From Planctomycetota bacterium (GTDB lineage: Bacteria > Planctomycetota > B15-G4), in NCBI GenBank assembly GCA_029259695.1, contig JAJDEQ010000206.1:1-55455 (forward strand): a stretch of 55,455 nt of DNA, in the 5' to 3' direction. Below are positions 24,340 through 33,980 of the stretch, in pieces (within the stretch, counting starts at the first letter, position 1; each line of letters starts with the position of its first letter). The position numbers and the translations under genes are program-made. Under the pieces are notes generated by a model, which had not been told where the DNA came from, ran no database searches, and saw only the letters and a program-made list of their open reading frames with translations.

Positions 24340-27300
24340 CTAGTCGGCGACGGCCACCAGCGCGAAGTTCTCGCCACCGCGAATGGTCGGCACCGTCGGT
24401 CGCTGTCGACCACCGCTCTCGCGGTGCACCGCCTCGGCCGCGTACTCCTTGAGCTCCTCGATCTCCACGGCTCCGTTGCCGTCGGCGTCGGCCTCGCCCG
24501 ACATGCCGTCGAGCAGCGCCCGGGTGAAAAGTCCGTTGCCGTCGCGTTCCTGCGCGAAGCCGTCGTCGGCGCTGGCGGCCAGGATGTAGAGTCCGCCCCG
24601 GGCCCGGTCCACAGCCACGTCCACCTCGAGCTGCTCGAACAGCGACACGCCGCGCAGGTCACCCCGCGCCCCCTCCAGTCCCTCCCCCGACTGACAGGTG
24701 TCGATCAGCAGCACGCGCCGCGACGCGTGCAGGTGCTTCCAGGTCACGAGCGACTCCAGCGTGGCACGATCGACACCCTCGTAGGGGTCGGCCGGCGTGC
24801 ACTCCTGGGTCAGGAAGTAGTACTCACCCTCGGGCGTGCGCACGCCGTGCCCGGCGACGAAGACGACGATCGTGTCCTGGGGCTGGGCCCGGCGCAGGAA
24901 TTCGTTGCGCGCGCGGCGCAGGGCGCCCGGCGTGACCTCGCCGTCCACGAGCCGGACGACGTGCACCGCGTCGTAGAAGGCGCCGTGCTCCCGCTCGAAG
25001 CGCGCGATCAGATCGTCCACGTCCTTGCCCGGATAGGCGAGGTCGAGCACATCGTCGTCGTAGTCCGCGACGCCGACGGCCAGCACGTAGAGCTCGCGGG
25101 TCTTGGGCTCGTAGCGGATCAGCCGCCGCTCGGGCTCGCTCGCGACGCCGCGCCGATTGACGGCGGTGAGGCTGGCGTACGTCTCGTTGCTCTCCTGCGG
25201 GATGCGCACCGGGTAGCGGAGCCGCGCCCGGCGGCCGCTCTCATCGAGTTCCAGGGCGCCGACCACCGAAGAGGCGGCGACGACCTGCCCGTCCTGCTCG
25301 ATGCGCACGTCCCTGACGCCGGTGGGATCGGTGACGAGCGCGTCGACCACGACGCGCCGCTCGTCGGTGAGCGCGGGAGACAACTCGGGAGACAGCACGG
25401 TCACGATCGGCGCGACCTCGACGCCCGCGCGTGCCTCCTGGCGCAGGCGCGCGGCATCGTCGTGGCGCCCCAGCCCTTCCAACGCCGCGGCCAGCGCGGC
25501 GCGCGTCTCCTGCAGCGCGGCGTGCTCGGGAGGCAGGCCCGCGCCCCGCTGCGCGACGAGCAGCGGCTCGAGCTGCTGCCGTGCCTGGTCGAAGCGGTCC
25601 GCCCGCAGCTGCATGCCACCGAGCCGCGCCCGGGACTCCAGCGTCAGCACGTGGTCCGGACCCAGCACCCGCTCGCGCACGGCGAGCACCTGCTGGTCGA
25701 GCTCGATGGCGCGCTCCAACTCGCCGCGTTGCTCCAGCACCTCGGACAGGGTCTGCAAGCAAGCCGCCGTGTCGAGGTGCCCGGCGCCGAGCGTTGCACC
25801 CAGGATCTCGCGCGCGGCCTCCAGGTGGAGCTGCGCCTCGTCCGGCTCGCCCGCCGCGAGCACGATCGCCCCTTGCAGGTGGCGGCTCCGGCCGACGTCG
25901 GCGTGCGCCTCGCCAAGCGTCCGCCGGCGCAGGTCGAGGGCCCGCTCGCACGTGCGCAGCGCGGCGAGCAGCCGGCCGTCGTCCAGGAGCAGTCCCGCCA
26001 AGGCGTGCAGACCGTCGGCCGTGACCGGGCTCGCCGCGCCCAGGCTGCGCTCCTCGATGGCGAGCGACTCCTCCAGCAGGCGCAGGGCCTCCTCCCGTCC
26101 CCCCTCCGCACGGGCGAGCAGCGCGAGGTTGCGCAGGCTGCGCGCCGTGCTGGGATGGTCGGCACCGAGACTCTCGCGACGGATGCTCAGAGCCCGCTCG
26201 AGACACGCGCGGGCCTCATCCAGCTCGTCGAGCCGGAGCAACAGGCGCCCCTGCAGGTCCAGGCTCGCGGCGACGAACGGGCTCCGCGGGCCCAGTGCCG
26301 CCTCGCGGATCGCCAGGGAGCGCTCGACGAGCGCCCGGGCTCCCCCGTACTCACCGAGCTCCGTACGCAGGGCAGCCAGCTTGGAGAGGCTCGTGGCGAC
26401 GTGCATGTGTTCGGCGCCGAGCTCCTGCTCCAGGATCGCGAGCGCGCGTTCGAGCAGCGGCCTCGCCGCCTCGTAGTCCCCCAACTCCATGAAGAGGTCG
26501 GCCAACTCGTTCAGGGCCCGGCCGACGTCCCGGTGTTCGGGACCCAGGGCGGCCTCGCGGATCGCCAACGCACGCTCCAGCAAGGGTCGCGCCGCCTCGT
26601 ACTCGCCCAGGTCGCTGCGCAGCCGGGCGAGGTTCTTCAGGGTCCAGGCGATGCTGACGTCCGAGGCCACCCTTGCCTTGATCGCGAGGGCGCGCTCGAG
26701 CAGCGGCTGCGCCGCGGCATAGTCGCCCAGCTCGAGGAACGTCTTGCCCAGGTTGTTGAGGGCCGTGGCCAGGTCGACTTCGGAATCCGCGGCTTCGCGG
26801 ATTGCCACCACGCGCTCGAAGAGCGGTCGCGCCGCGGCAACTTCGCCGAGCTCGCCCAGCGTGATTCCCAGGTCGCTGAGCGTCCTCGCGAGGTCCGGAT
26901 GAGAGGGACCCAACGTCTCCTCGCGAATCGCGAGAGCGCGCTCGAACAGCGGTCGCGCGCGCTCGTAATCTGCGCGCTTCTGGAGCCTCTGGCCCATCCT
27001 GAAGAGACTCGAGGCGATCCGCTCCCGGGCATCCTCAGTGCCCGGGTTCCGCGCGTAGATCTCGAGGGCTCGCTCGAAGCGCTGCCGAGCCGCGGCGTGG
27101 TCCCCGAGTCGCGCCTCCACCTCTCCGAGCCATTCGAGGACTTGCGCCACATCGAGATGCTCTGGCCCGAGCCGTGCCTCCCGAATCGCCAGGGCTCGCT
27201 CGAACGGCCGCCTTGCACCGGCGTCGTCGCCGAGTTCCCGGATGACATGGCCCAGGTTCAGGAGATCGCGTTCGTTGGCCTCCGTTCCGGGCACGGCGTC

Positions 27301-28536
27301 CTGGATCGCGACCACGCGCTCGAACAGCGGCAACGCAGCGGCGAAGTCACCGAGACTGTAGAGCGCGGCTCCCAGCAAGTTGAGGAGCTCCGCGAGGTCG
27401 GGGTGCTCTGGCCCGAGCCGTGCCTCCCGAGTCGCCAGGGCTCGCTCGAACGGCCGCCGTGCACCGGCGTCGTCGCCGAGTCGCCGCAGCACATGACCCA
27501 CGTTCACGAGAGTGACCTCGGTGAGCGCGTGCTCCGGTCCGTACACAGCCTCCCGGATCGCGAGTGCGCGCTCCAGCAACGGCAACGCGGCGGCGAGGTC
27601 ACCGAGGTTGCCGAGCGTGGCTCCCAGATCGTTGAGCGACGAAGCGAGGTCCGGATGATCGGGACCCAAGACGTCCTCACGGATCGCGAGCGCGCGCGCG
27701 AGCAGGGCCCGTGCTCCCTCCTCGTCGCCGCGCTCGAGGTGCCGATAGCCCCAGGTGGAGAGCCGTGCGGCGATGGGCGCCACCAGGGCTTCGTTGCCAG
27801 GACTCCGTTCGTAGATCTCGAGAGCCCGCTCGAAGCGCTGCCACCCCACAGCCTCGTCCCCCATCTCCCCGTCCCTGACAGCGAGCGCGACGAGGAGCCT
27901 CGCGACGTCCGGGTGCTCTGGCCCGAGCCTTGCCTCTCGAAGCGCCAGGAGTCGCTCCAACGGCGGCCGTCCAGCAGCCTTGTCCCCCACTGCGGAGAGC
28001 GCATTGACCAGATTCACGAGCCGCTCCTCGGGGAGCACATCGAGGAAGGCCAGCGCCCGCCGGGCGTCCTCCCTCGCCGCGTGGGTTCGTTGCTCCGGGG
28101 ACAGCTCTGCGGGCTGTCCGGGCCTGAGCTCGATCGCGAAGGGCCCGCGCAACCCGTGCAGGGCGCATGCGTCGACCCTGTAGGACGCCCCCTCCACGAG
28201 TTCCACGACGACGCGCGCATGGTGATGCAACAGACCGTCGTCGTCCTCGGACAGGATGTTTCCGTCCTCGTCGCGCAGGACGAGGTAGGCGTCGAAGAAG
28301 TGGGAACGCAGGTCGACGTGGTAGGTGCCCGACGCCTCGACGGTGAGTCCGTACGTCCGGCCGAGGACCGGCCGCTCCAACGCCAGCAGCGTCGCGGTCT
28401 CCACGACCGGATCGCCGTCCTCGATCACCGACTCGAGCAGCTCCCCCGGACGGAGCTCGGGGATGGGAGGCTCGCCGGCCGAGAGGACCTCTTCCTGCAC
28501 CGGCAGCAACACGGCGACCAGCAGCAAAGCGATCAC
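24340..28536 (-). CDS. Secreted TPR-repeat caspase-family peptidase (C14)
   Basis: I choose GTG 28536 because AAGGAG lies five bases before it and the product then opens with a signal peptide (MIALLLVAVLLPVQEEVLSA). A TTG at 28602 would add 22 unlikely residues. The protein has 1398 residues. A beta domain follows the signal (about 30-125). About twenty 42-residue TPR units of the kinesin light chain type cover about 150-1010 ('LLERALAIREAALGPEH' and variants). A beta-sandwich (about 1020-1140) leads to a caspase-like p20 domain (about 1145-1398), with His near 1228 in VAGHGV and Cys near 1279 in IDTCQSGEG. The catalytic pair is intact. Such proteins may respond to envelope partners bound by the TPRs. 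'EADADGNGAVEIEEL' is EF-hand-like, so calcium control is possible. Confidence 0.9.
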   Translation of the reverse strand: MIALLLVAVLLPVQEEVLSAGEPPIPELRPGELLESVIEDGDPVVETATLLALERPVLGRTYGLTVEASGTYHVDLRSHFFDAYLVLRDEDGNILSEDDDGLLHHHARVVVELVEGASYRVDACALHGLRGPFAIELRPGQPAELSPEQRTHAAREDARRALAFLDVLPEERLVNLVNALSAVGDKAAGRPPLERLLALREARLGPEHPDVARLLVALAVRDGEMGDEAVGWQRFERALEIYERSPGNEALVAPIAARLSTWGYRHLERGDEEGARALLARALAIREDVLGPDHPDLASSLNDLGATLGNLGDLAAALPLLERALAIREAVYGPEHALTEVTLVNVGHVLRRLGDDAGARRPFERALATREARLGPEHPDLAELLNLLGAALYSLGDFAAALPLFERVVAIQDAVPGTEANERDLLNLGHVIRELGDDAGARRPFERALAIREARLGPEHLDVAQVLEWLGEVEARLGDHAAARQRFERALEIYARNPGTEDARERIASSLFRMGQRLQKRADYERARPLFERALAIREETLGPSHPDLARTLSDLGITLGELGEVAAARPLFERVVAIREAADSEVDLATALNNLGKTFLELGDYAAAQPLLERALAIKARVASDVSIAWTLKNLARLRSDLGEYEAARPLLERALAIREAALGPEHRDVGRALNELADLFMELGDYEAARPLLERALAILEQELGAEHMHVATSLSKLAALRTELGEYGGARALVERSLAIREAALGPRSPFVAASLDLQGRLLLRLDELDEARACLERALSIRRESLGADHPSTARSLRNLALLARAEGGREEALRLLEESLAIEERSLGAASPVTADGLHALAGLLLDDGRLLAALRTCERALDLRRRTLGEAHADVGRSRHLQGAIVLAAGEPDEAQLHLEAAREILGATLGAGHLDTAACLQTLSEVLEQRGELERAIELDQQVLAVRERVLGPDHVLTLESRARLGGMQLRADRFDQARQQLEPLLVAQRGAGLPPEHAALQETRAALAAALEGLGRHDDAARLRQEARAGVEVAPIVTVLSPELSPALTDERRVVVDALVTDPTGVRDVRIEQDGQVVAASSVVGALELDESGRRARLRYPVRIPQESNETYASLTAVNRRGVASEPERRLIRYEPKTRELYVLAVGVADYDDDVLDLAYPGKDVDDLIARFEREHGAFYDAVHVVRLVDGEVTPGALRRARNEFLRRAQPQDTIVVFVAGHGVRTPEGEYYFLTQECTPADPYEGVDRATLESLVTWKHLHASRRVLLIDTCQSGEGLEGARGDLRGVSLFEQLEVDVAVDRARGGLYILAASADDGFAQERDGNGLFTRALLDGMSGEADADGNGAVEIEELKEYAAEAVHRESGGRQRPTVPTIRGGENFALVAVAD

Positions 28537-28797
28537 GCGGACTCCTTCATCGAGGACCGGGATTCGAGGATCATCGCAGAGCGGAGCTCGAAGGACGCGC
28601 AATCATCGCAGATGGCGAGGGCCGCAGGATCCAGGGCGACGGAGAGGGCACCGAAGCATCCCACCGGCCGTGCCCACCGGACGCGAGACCGGAATCCGCG
28701 GGTCTCGCCCATGCGGGTGCATCGCAGACCCTCGTCCGTCGCACCCCTGCGGAGGAACTGAACGCTCGAAGGGGCGTACACCGGCGCCCGGCCCGGA
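28537..28797. other. Intergenic stretch upstream of the TPR-caspase gene
   Basis: A 261-bp gap follows the stop of no plus-strand gene and precedes a minus-strand start. It should carry the TPR-caspase promoter. An 82-codon minus-strand frame (28781 to 28533) is open here but has no ribosome binding site and an odd, Arg-rich composition, so I do not accept it as a gene. Confidence 0.5.
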
Positions 28798-31700
28798 CTA
28801 CGAACCCAGGATCAGCTCCAGGGCTGCCGTGAGAGACGCCGCGCCGAGGATGCTGCCGCCGGGGTCGGCCACGGCGGATTGGATCCACACCTCGAAGCCC
28901 TGCAGGGCGGGGTTCAGGGGGATCGGCAGGGTGAGCTGAGAGCTTCCGTCCCCATCGGTGACCCCCGCCGCCAGGAACACCGGCGCCCCCATGTAGACGT
29001 CGCAGCCGGAGAACTGCCAGGCGCCGAAGCTGTAGGACAGGTAGTGCGTGACGGTGGACGACGGCGCGGCCAGGTCCAGCTCCAGCACCAGGCTGTCGCC
29101 CAGTGCGGCGCTGCCGCTGGCCGACAGGGTCGGTGACACGCCCGAGGAACCGGGGCAGCCCACGCCGAAGGGTTCGGCGACCCAGCCGTCGAAGAGGCCG
29201 ATGGGCACGCGGTACAGCTCCCAGCTCGTCTCCGGTTCGAAGGCCAGGAAGTAAACGTGGTCACCCATGCGCTCGGCATTGGCCGGACTGGCGTTCGCCG
29301 GGCCGGGGTTCAGGTCCATGAGCGGGAAGGTGCCGGCGGACGTGCCGTCCGTGATCCACATCTCGCTCCCCACCACGTCGTCTCCGGCGGGGAACAGCAG
29401 CTCGGGACTGGACGTGGCCCGCCAAGCGCGGAAGTTCACGAACTGCGAACCGTCGGGATGGATCTGCTTGATGATCCGGGTGCCGGCGGCGGTGCCGTTC
29501 GTCCCCAGCAGTTCGAAGCTGAAGCCCTTGCCGCGGACCATGCCGATGGCCAGGTCGCCGATGGAGCCCAGCAGCCAGTTGGTGTTCACGTCGAGCGGCG
29601 CGGAGGTGAGCTGCTCCACCGTGGTGCCGTCGGAGCCGAAGTAGTTCCACTCCAGGTCCTTGCGAGCCCGGAACACGATGCGGTCGGCGGCCACGACGAA
29701 GGCGGAGGGCTGCGAGCTGCCGGCCGGATCGATGTCGGCCACGAGTGTCGTGCCCCCCGCCGTCCCGTCCGTGCGGTACAGCTCGAAGTCTCCGCTCCCA
29801 TCGCCGCCCTGGAAGTAGAGGTGGTCGCCGAGGCTCACGGCCGCCGCGCCACCCCCCGACCAGACCACGCCCGGGTCCGGACCCGGCGCCAGGTCGACCA
29901 CGAAGTCGGTGCCCGCGGTGGTGCCGTCGGTGCTCCAGAGTTCCCGACCGGTGTCGGCCCTGGTCGCGGCGAAGTACAGCAACCCGTCGTGCTCCACGCC
30001 TCCCACGGGGAAGCCGTCGGGGGATCCCGGGTCGATGTCCTTGACGATCCGGGTGCCTGCCGCGGTGCCGTCGGTGGCGTACAGCTCCCGGCCCGTCGCG
30101 AAGATGTCGGCGGAGAAGTAGAGCTCGTCGCGCCAGACGGTCAGGAACTGCGGGTCGGAGTCTCCGTTGGGGTTGAGGTCGATGACCATGTGGGTGCCGG
30201 CCTCGGTCCCGTCGGTGATCCAGAGCTCCTCGCCGAAAGCGTCGGCGTGGCTGAAGATGGCCCGGGCCCCCAGCGCGACGATCTCGTGGAAGCCCTGGAA
30301 GGTCGAACCGTCCGGGGTCAGGTCGACGACCATCTGGGTACCGGCCTCCGTCCCGTCGCTCACCCACAGCTCGTCGCCGTGGATCCCGTCGTCCGCCGTG
30401 AAGACGAACCGGTCGCCCAGGGGCGTGATCAGACCCGCGCTGCTGCTCAGGTCATTGCCGACGAAGGCGAGGTCGACCACCTGGGACGTGCCCGCGGTGG
30501 TCCCGTCCGTGACCCAGGGTTCGATCCCCAGCACTGAGTCCGCGGCGAAGTACACCTCGGACCCGAAGGCCACGAGTTCGCTGGGCGAGGACGATTGCAT
30601 GCTGAAGGCGATATCCGCCACCAGGCCCGTGTTCTGCGGGGTCCCGTCCGAGAAGAACAGCTCCCGGCCGGTGTCGTCCGTGTAGGCCGAGCAGAGCACG
30701 CCGTTGCCGAAGCCCACCATGTCCTGCGGGGAACTGGACTCGGTGAGCACGCCGTCGCCGGGGAAGAAGTCGGCGTACAGGGTCTCGGCGCCGAACGCTC
30801 CCGTGGTCGACCACAACTCCCTGCCGGCAATGCCCAGGCTGTGGGTGAAGAACAGGCGGTCGCCGATGACGGTCAACTCGTCGGCGGCGAACAGGTTGCC
30901 CAGCGACGTGACCAGGCTCGTGCCGCTCGGCGTGCCGTCGGTCTTGTGGATCTCGCCGAACTCCGTGGGCTGGGTGGCCGTGAAGTAGATCTCGTCCTCG
31001 AACTCGGTGAACTGGGAGGGGTTGGAAGCCCAACCCACGGGGCCGAGCGGGATCATGCCGCTGCCCCCCCCCGCGCCGTCGCTCACCCAGAGGTTGCGGC
31101 CGGCCACGGTGGTGGAGGCGGACCACGCCACGAGATCGGCTGCGCCGGTGAGTTCTCGCACGCCGCCCGTGATGGAATGCTCCACGTCCAGGATCAGGCT
31201 GGCGTTGGCCGGCGTGCCGTCCGTCGTCGACAGGGTCCAGTGCCGCGCCGGCCCGACGAACTTGCTGGTCGCGAAGAACAGCAACGTGTCCGTGCTCGCG
31301 ATGTTCTCGTCGCTCACGGACGTGGGGTCCTGGAGGTCCTCCAGCTTCACCGTGCCGGGCAGCGTCCCGTCGGTCTTCCAGAGACCGCGGGGACCGCCTT
31401 GATCACCGCCGAAGAAGTACGCCTCGCCCTGGAACACGGTGAGGGCGCGCACCACGTCCGGACCGTTGCCGAGCCAGAGCGGCACGGTGCCGGCCTCGGT
31501 GCCGTCGCTCACGAACAACCCCCGGTCCACCGTCGGCGTCGACGCGATGAAGGCCACCAGGTCTCCGGGCAGGTCCACCAGCCCGGTGGGGTCGCTGTCA
31601 TCGGATCCCGGGGCCAGGTCGGCCACCAGCACCGGGTCCGAGCCGGGGGCGTCGATGACGAACAGCTCCCGGCCCGTGTCGGTCGTCGCCGCCGAGAAGT

Positions 31701-31887
31701 ACAGATGGCCGTCGGCCACCAGGAAGCCGGAAGGATCGGAGTCCGTCACGATGCCGACGCCCCCGGCGGGCACCGTGTTGATGTTCTTGACCAGCTCCTG
31801 GGCGTGAGCCTGCACGCCGAGCGCGGTGACGAGGGCCAGGCCGCAGCCCAATCCGACCAACGGGGAGAGGGAACGGCGAGACGTCAT
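28798..31887 (-). CDS. Secreted ELWxTDGT-repeat protein
   Basis: From ATG 31887 (AGGAGGA upstream) the product has 1029 residues. The signal peptide is MTSRRSLSPLVGLGCGLALV followed by TALGVQAHA. About 17 copies of a repeat of 45-60 residues each contain a variant of ELWVSDGTEAGT (also RELWSTDGTTAGT, SEMWITDGTSAGT), as in the ELWxTDGT family, probably beta-propeller blades. The last about 130 residues differ: 'PFGVGCPGSSGVSPTLS' and 'LQGFEVWIQSAVADPGG' are typical of a C-terminal domain I associate with secreted Planctomycetota proteins, perhaps for sorting or anchoring. No enzyme motif is present. A surface or extracellular role is likely. The next gene upstream on this strand also encodes a secreted propeller-like protein. 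Confidence 0.88.
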   Translation of the reverse strand: MTSRRSLSPLVGLGCGLALVTALGVQAHAQELVKNINTVPAGGVGIVTDSDPSGFLVADGHLYFSAATTDTGRELFVIDAPGSDPVLVADLAPGSDDSDPTGLVDLPGDLVAFIASTPTVDRGLFVSDGTEAGTVPLWLGNGPDVVRALTVFQGEAYFFGGDQGGPRGLWKTDGTLPGTVKLEDLQDPTSVSDENIASTDTLLFFATSKFVGPARHWTLSTTDGTPANASLILDVEHSITGGVRELTGAADLVAWSASTTVAGRNLWVSDGAGGGSGMIPLGPVGWASNPSQFTEFEDEIYFTATQPTEFGEIHKTDGTPSGTSLVTSLGNLFAADELTVIGDRLFFTHSLGIAGRELWSTTGAFGAETLYADFFPGDGVLTESSSPQDMVGFGNGVLCSAYTDDTGRELFFSDGTPQNTGLVADIAFSMQSSSPSELVAFGSEVYFAADSVLGIEPWVTDGTTAGTSQVVDLAFVGNDLSSSAGLITPLGDRFVFTADDGIHGDELWVSDGTEAGTQMVVDLTPDGSTFQGFHEIVALGARAIFSHADAFGEELWITDGTEAGTHMVIDLNPNGDSDPQFLTVWRDELYFSADIFATGRELYATDGTAAGTRIVKDIDPGSPDGFPVGGVEHDGLLYFAATRADTGRELWSTDGTTAGTDFVVDLAPGPDPGVVWSGGGAAAVSLGDHLYFQGGDGSGDFELYRTDGTAGGTTLVADIDPAGSSQPSAFVVAADRIVFRARKDLEWNYFGSDGTTVEQLTSAPLDVNTNWLLGSIGDLAIGMVRGKGFSFELLGTNGTAAGTRIIKQIHPDGSQFVNFRAWRATSSPELLFPAGDDVVGSEMWITDGTSAGTFPLMDLNPGPANASPANAERMGDHVYFLAFEPETSWELYRVPIGLFDGWVAEPFGVGCPGSSGVSPTLSASGSAALGDSLVLELDLAAPSSTVTHYLSYSFGAWQFSGCDVYMGAPVFLAAGVTDGDGSSQLTLPIPLNPALQGFEVWIQSAVADPGGSILGAASLTAALELILGS

Positions 31888-32008
31888 GGCTTCCTCCTCA
31901 GGTGCCAGGGGCCGGGGCGCGTCCTCGTGCAACACGGGCTCCGTCGTCGCGCGACGGGACCCGGGCTGCACCGCAGCATAACGCGTACCGCCGCCGCTCG
32001 GTGCGCGA

Positions 32009-33340
32009 TCACGGCGCGGTGATCGTGAACTCCAGCCCTTGCGTCGAGTCGACGGCCGTCCCCCCGGACATGGCTACGACCTGGACGAAGATGCTGACTC
32101 CCGCCGGGATGTTCGCCGGCAGCGGCGTGAGGATCGACGTGCAGTCCGGCGGGAGACTCGGCAGCGGCAGGATGATCGCCGGCGGTGGTCCCAGGCCGAC
32201 CCACAAGGACGTCCCCTTCACCACGGGCCCCGGGCAGGCGTAATCGAATCCGGCCACCAGGATCTGCTGCGAGTTGGGCGGCGAGTTCGACACCTCGATG
32301 CCGAACGTCGTGCTCGGTGACGTGCTCTGCCCGAAAGAGCTGATCTGCATCACGTCTTCCGGCGTGCCATAGGTGATTCCGCCGGACGAGTAGGCCAGGC
32401 CGGTCACGAAGAGCGTCTCGCTGAAACCACACGGCTCGGGTGTGTAGAACGTGGAGGGCGCCGTGTCGGCGATGACGAGCGGCGCGCTCGTCGCATCCAC
32501 GTAAGCGATCCGCCCAAACGCATCCGCAACGTAGAAGGCGGGCGGCGAGGTCCCGTTGGGCGTCGCCAGGTCGAAGGCGATGCCGAGCACGAGGTGGTGC
32601 GTCGAGCAGGTACCGGCGGAGGTGAGGAAGCCGACGATCAAGTGCGTGGTGATGCTCGCCCCGGTGACCGTGATGTTGTGGACGTATCCGACGTCGACGG
32701 AATCCGTTCCGATGTCCGTGATCCACAACGAACCCGAAACGGGATCCCAGGTGAGATCGCTGATGGAGTTGAACCCCGGCAAGAGCGGCTGGGGAGCGAA
32801 TGCCGCGACAGCGAGGACGAGCGTGGGACAGCTCCCGGCCGGCGCACCGAACCCCGAGAGGCCGGCGATCGCGTACCCATCGCTGATCCACAAGATGCCG
32901 GCCACCGGGTCGATCCCCATCCCTCTCAGCAGGCCGAGCGCACCGCCGGGCGATGGGGCTGACGGAATCGGCGGAATCGTGTACGTGTTGAGGATCGTGC
33001 CAGGCGGGATCCCGCTGTCACACGCCGGATCACCGTGGAACTCGCCGATGGCGAGCCCGTCGGTCACATAGACGAGATCGGTGAGGCGGTCGACAGCGAC
33101 ATCGCCGTCACTGACCCCCCCGGCGACGAGAACCGGAGGCGTGCCCCCACAGGGCGGCGGCACGCTGTACGACCAGGGCGTGAGGCCCAGAGGATCGGGC
33201 TGTGCGCACACACCGGTCCCCGGCCTCGACGATTGATGGACGACCACACCCGAGATGGAGTCCATCATGTAGAGCGTCTGGGCACCCAGCGGCGCGCACA
33301 GCGCGGCCCCCGCGACGATGCCTCGAGCGAAGTTGCGCAT
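32009..33340 (-). CDS. Secreted protein, propeller-like, of unknown function
   Basis: From ATG 33340 (GGGGA five bases upstream) the product has 443 residues, with a signal peptide (MRNFARGIVAGAALCAPLGA). Repeated elements such as 'LTDLVYVTDGLAIGEFHG', 'VAGILWISDGYAIAGLSG' and 'VSGSLWITDIGTDSVDVG' suggest beta-propeller blades with an [IV]xD[G/I] turn. Pro/Gly-rich loops and at least eight cysteines follow. The end ('SLWVGLGPPPA', 'GVSIFVQVVAM') resembles the C-terminal beta domain of the other secreted proteins here. The frame is open further upstream, but the residues there are not protein-like. It is minus strand, 121 bp before the ELWxTDGT gene, and could share a transcript. I do not recognise a named family. 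Confidence 0.75.
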   Translation of the reverse strand: MRNFARGIVAGAALCAPLGAQTLYMMDSISGVVVHQSSRPGTGVCAQPDPLGLTPWSYSVPPPCGGTPPVLVAGGVSDGDVAVDRLTDLVYVTDGLAIGEFHGDPACDSGIPPGTILNTYTIPPIPSAPSPGGALGLLRGMGIDPVAGILWISDGYAIAGLSGFGAPAGSCPTLVLAVAAFAPQPLLPGFNSISDLTWDPVSGSLWITDIGTDSVDVGYVHNITVTGASITTHLIVGFLTSAGTCSTHHLVLGIAFDLATPNGTSPPAFYVADAFGRIAYVDATSAPLVIADTAPSTFYTPEPCGFSETLFVTGLAYSSGGITYGTPEDVMQISSFGQSTSPSTTFGIEVSNSPPNSQQILVAGFDYACPGPVVKGTSLWVGLGPPPAIILPLPSLPPDCTSILTPLPANIPAGVSIFVQVVAMSGGTAVDSTQGLEFTITAP

Positions 33341-33534
33341 GCGATTCCCCAGCGGTGGCTGCCGTGACCCTACGCACACATGCACAGGGTGGGAAGAGCG
33401 GAAGCAACTGCCCGCCGGCGACGGCCCGTGGGTGGATGCGCGCCGCTGGGGAGGGGGCACGGCGCGGGGGATGCGCGACGCCGGGGAGCAGAGACGCCGG
33501 CGTTGCCGCCGGGGCACGATCCTACAGCTTTGCC
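33341..33534. other. Intergenic stretch without recognised gene
   Basis: This gap between the secreted-protein start and the PEP carboxylase remnant is GC-rich. I see no coding frame or hairpin worth naming. The promoter of the 443-residue protein must lie here. Confidence 0.4.
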
Positions 33535-33726
33535 TCAGCCGGTGTTCCGCAAGCCGCGGGCGATGCCGCGCACGGTCTGCACCAGGACGCGCAGCAGCTG
33601 GTCGTCCTCGCGGCCGCCCTCGCGCCAGCGACGCAGGGCGTCCACCTGCAGGAAGCTCAAGGGGTCCACGTAGGGGTTGCGCAGCCGGATCGAGCGTTGG
33701 AGCACCGGGTCCCGCTCGAGCAGTTC
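33535..33726 (-). pseudogene. Phosphoenolpyruvate carboxylase C-terminal remnant
   Basis: The minus-strand frame ending at 33535 reads 'LLERDPVLQRSIRLRNPYVD', then 'PLSFLQVDALRRWREGG', and ends 'VRGIARGLRNTG' before the stop. These are the last about 64 residues of PEP carboxylase, where LRNPYVDPLxxLQ and GIAxGLRNTG are hallmark motifs. Immediately upstream (about 33727-33885) the frame continues but no longer resembles the enzyme, and none of the remaining about 850 residues are found nearby. This is a truncated remnant left by a rearrangement, not a working enzyme. Confidence 0.85.
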
Positions 33727-33980
33727 GTGCGCCTCGTTCACGGGCTTGACCTCCGGGTTGGCGTGGGCCCACACGAGCTGATCACCGTGGGTCGAGATGA
33801 TCGTGAGCCAGATCCGGCATGCTGTGGATGGTCTGTTGCACGACGTCGGCCTGAGGCGCATCGCTCCCAGTGCGAGCTGCCCCACCGATCCCCCTCACCC
33901 TATCAACCGCTGAACGCCGCCGCCTCCGCGCACCGCTCGCACGCCGGGTTCCATTCGGCCGCCTCGAGATCAACGCCTGC

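Noticed and set aside
24091..28761. A 1556-codon open frame on the plus strand across the TPR-caspase gene
   Set aside because: It is the antisense mirror of a repetitive GC-rich gene. Its translation is rich in Arg, Gln, His and Val without domain motifs, while the minus strand shows clear TPR and caspase motifs.
28533..28781. An 82-codon minus-strand frame overlapping the TPR-caspase start by four bases
   Set aside because: GTG start without ribosome binding site, Arg- and Ser-rich translation and no motif; the overlap is probably chance.
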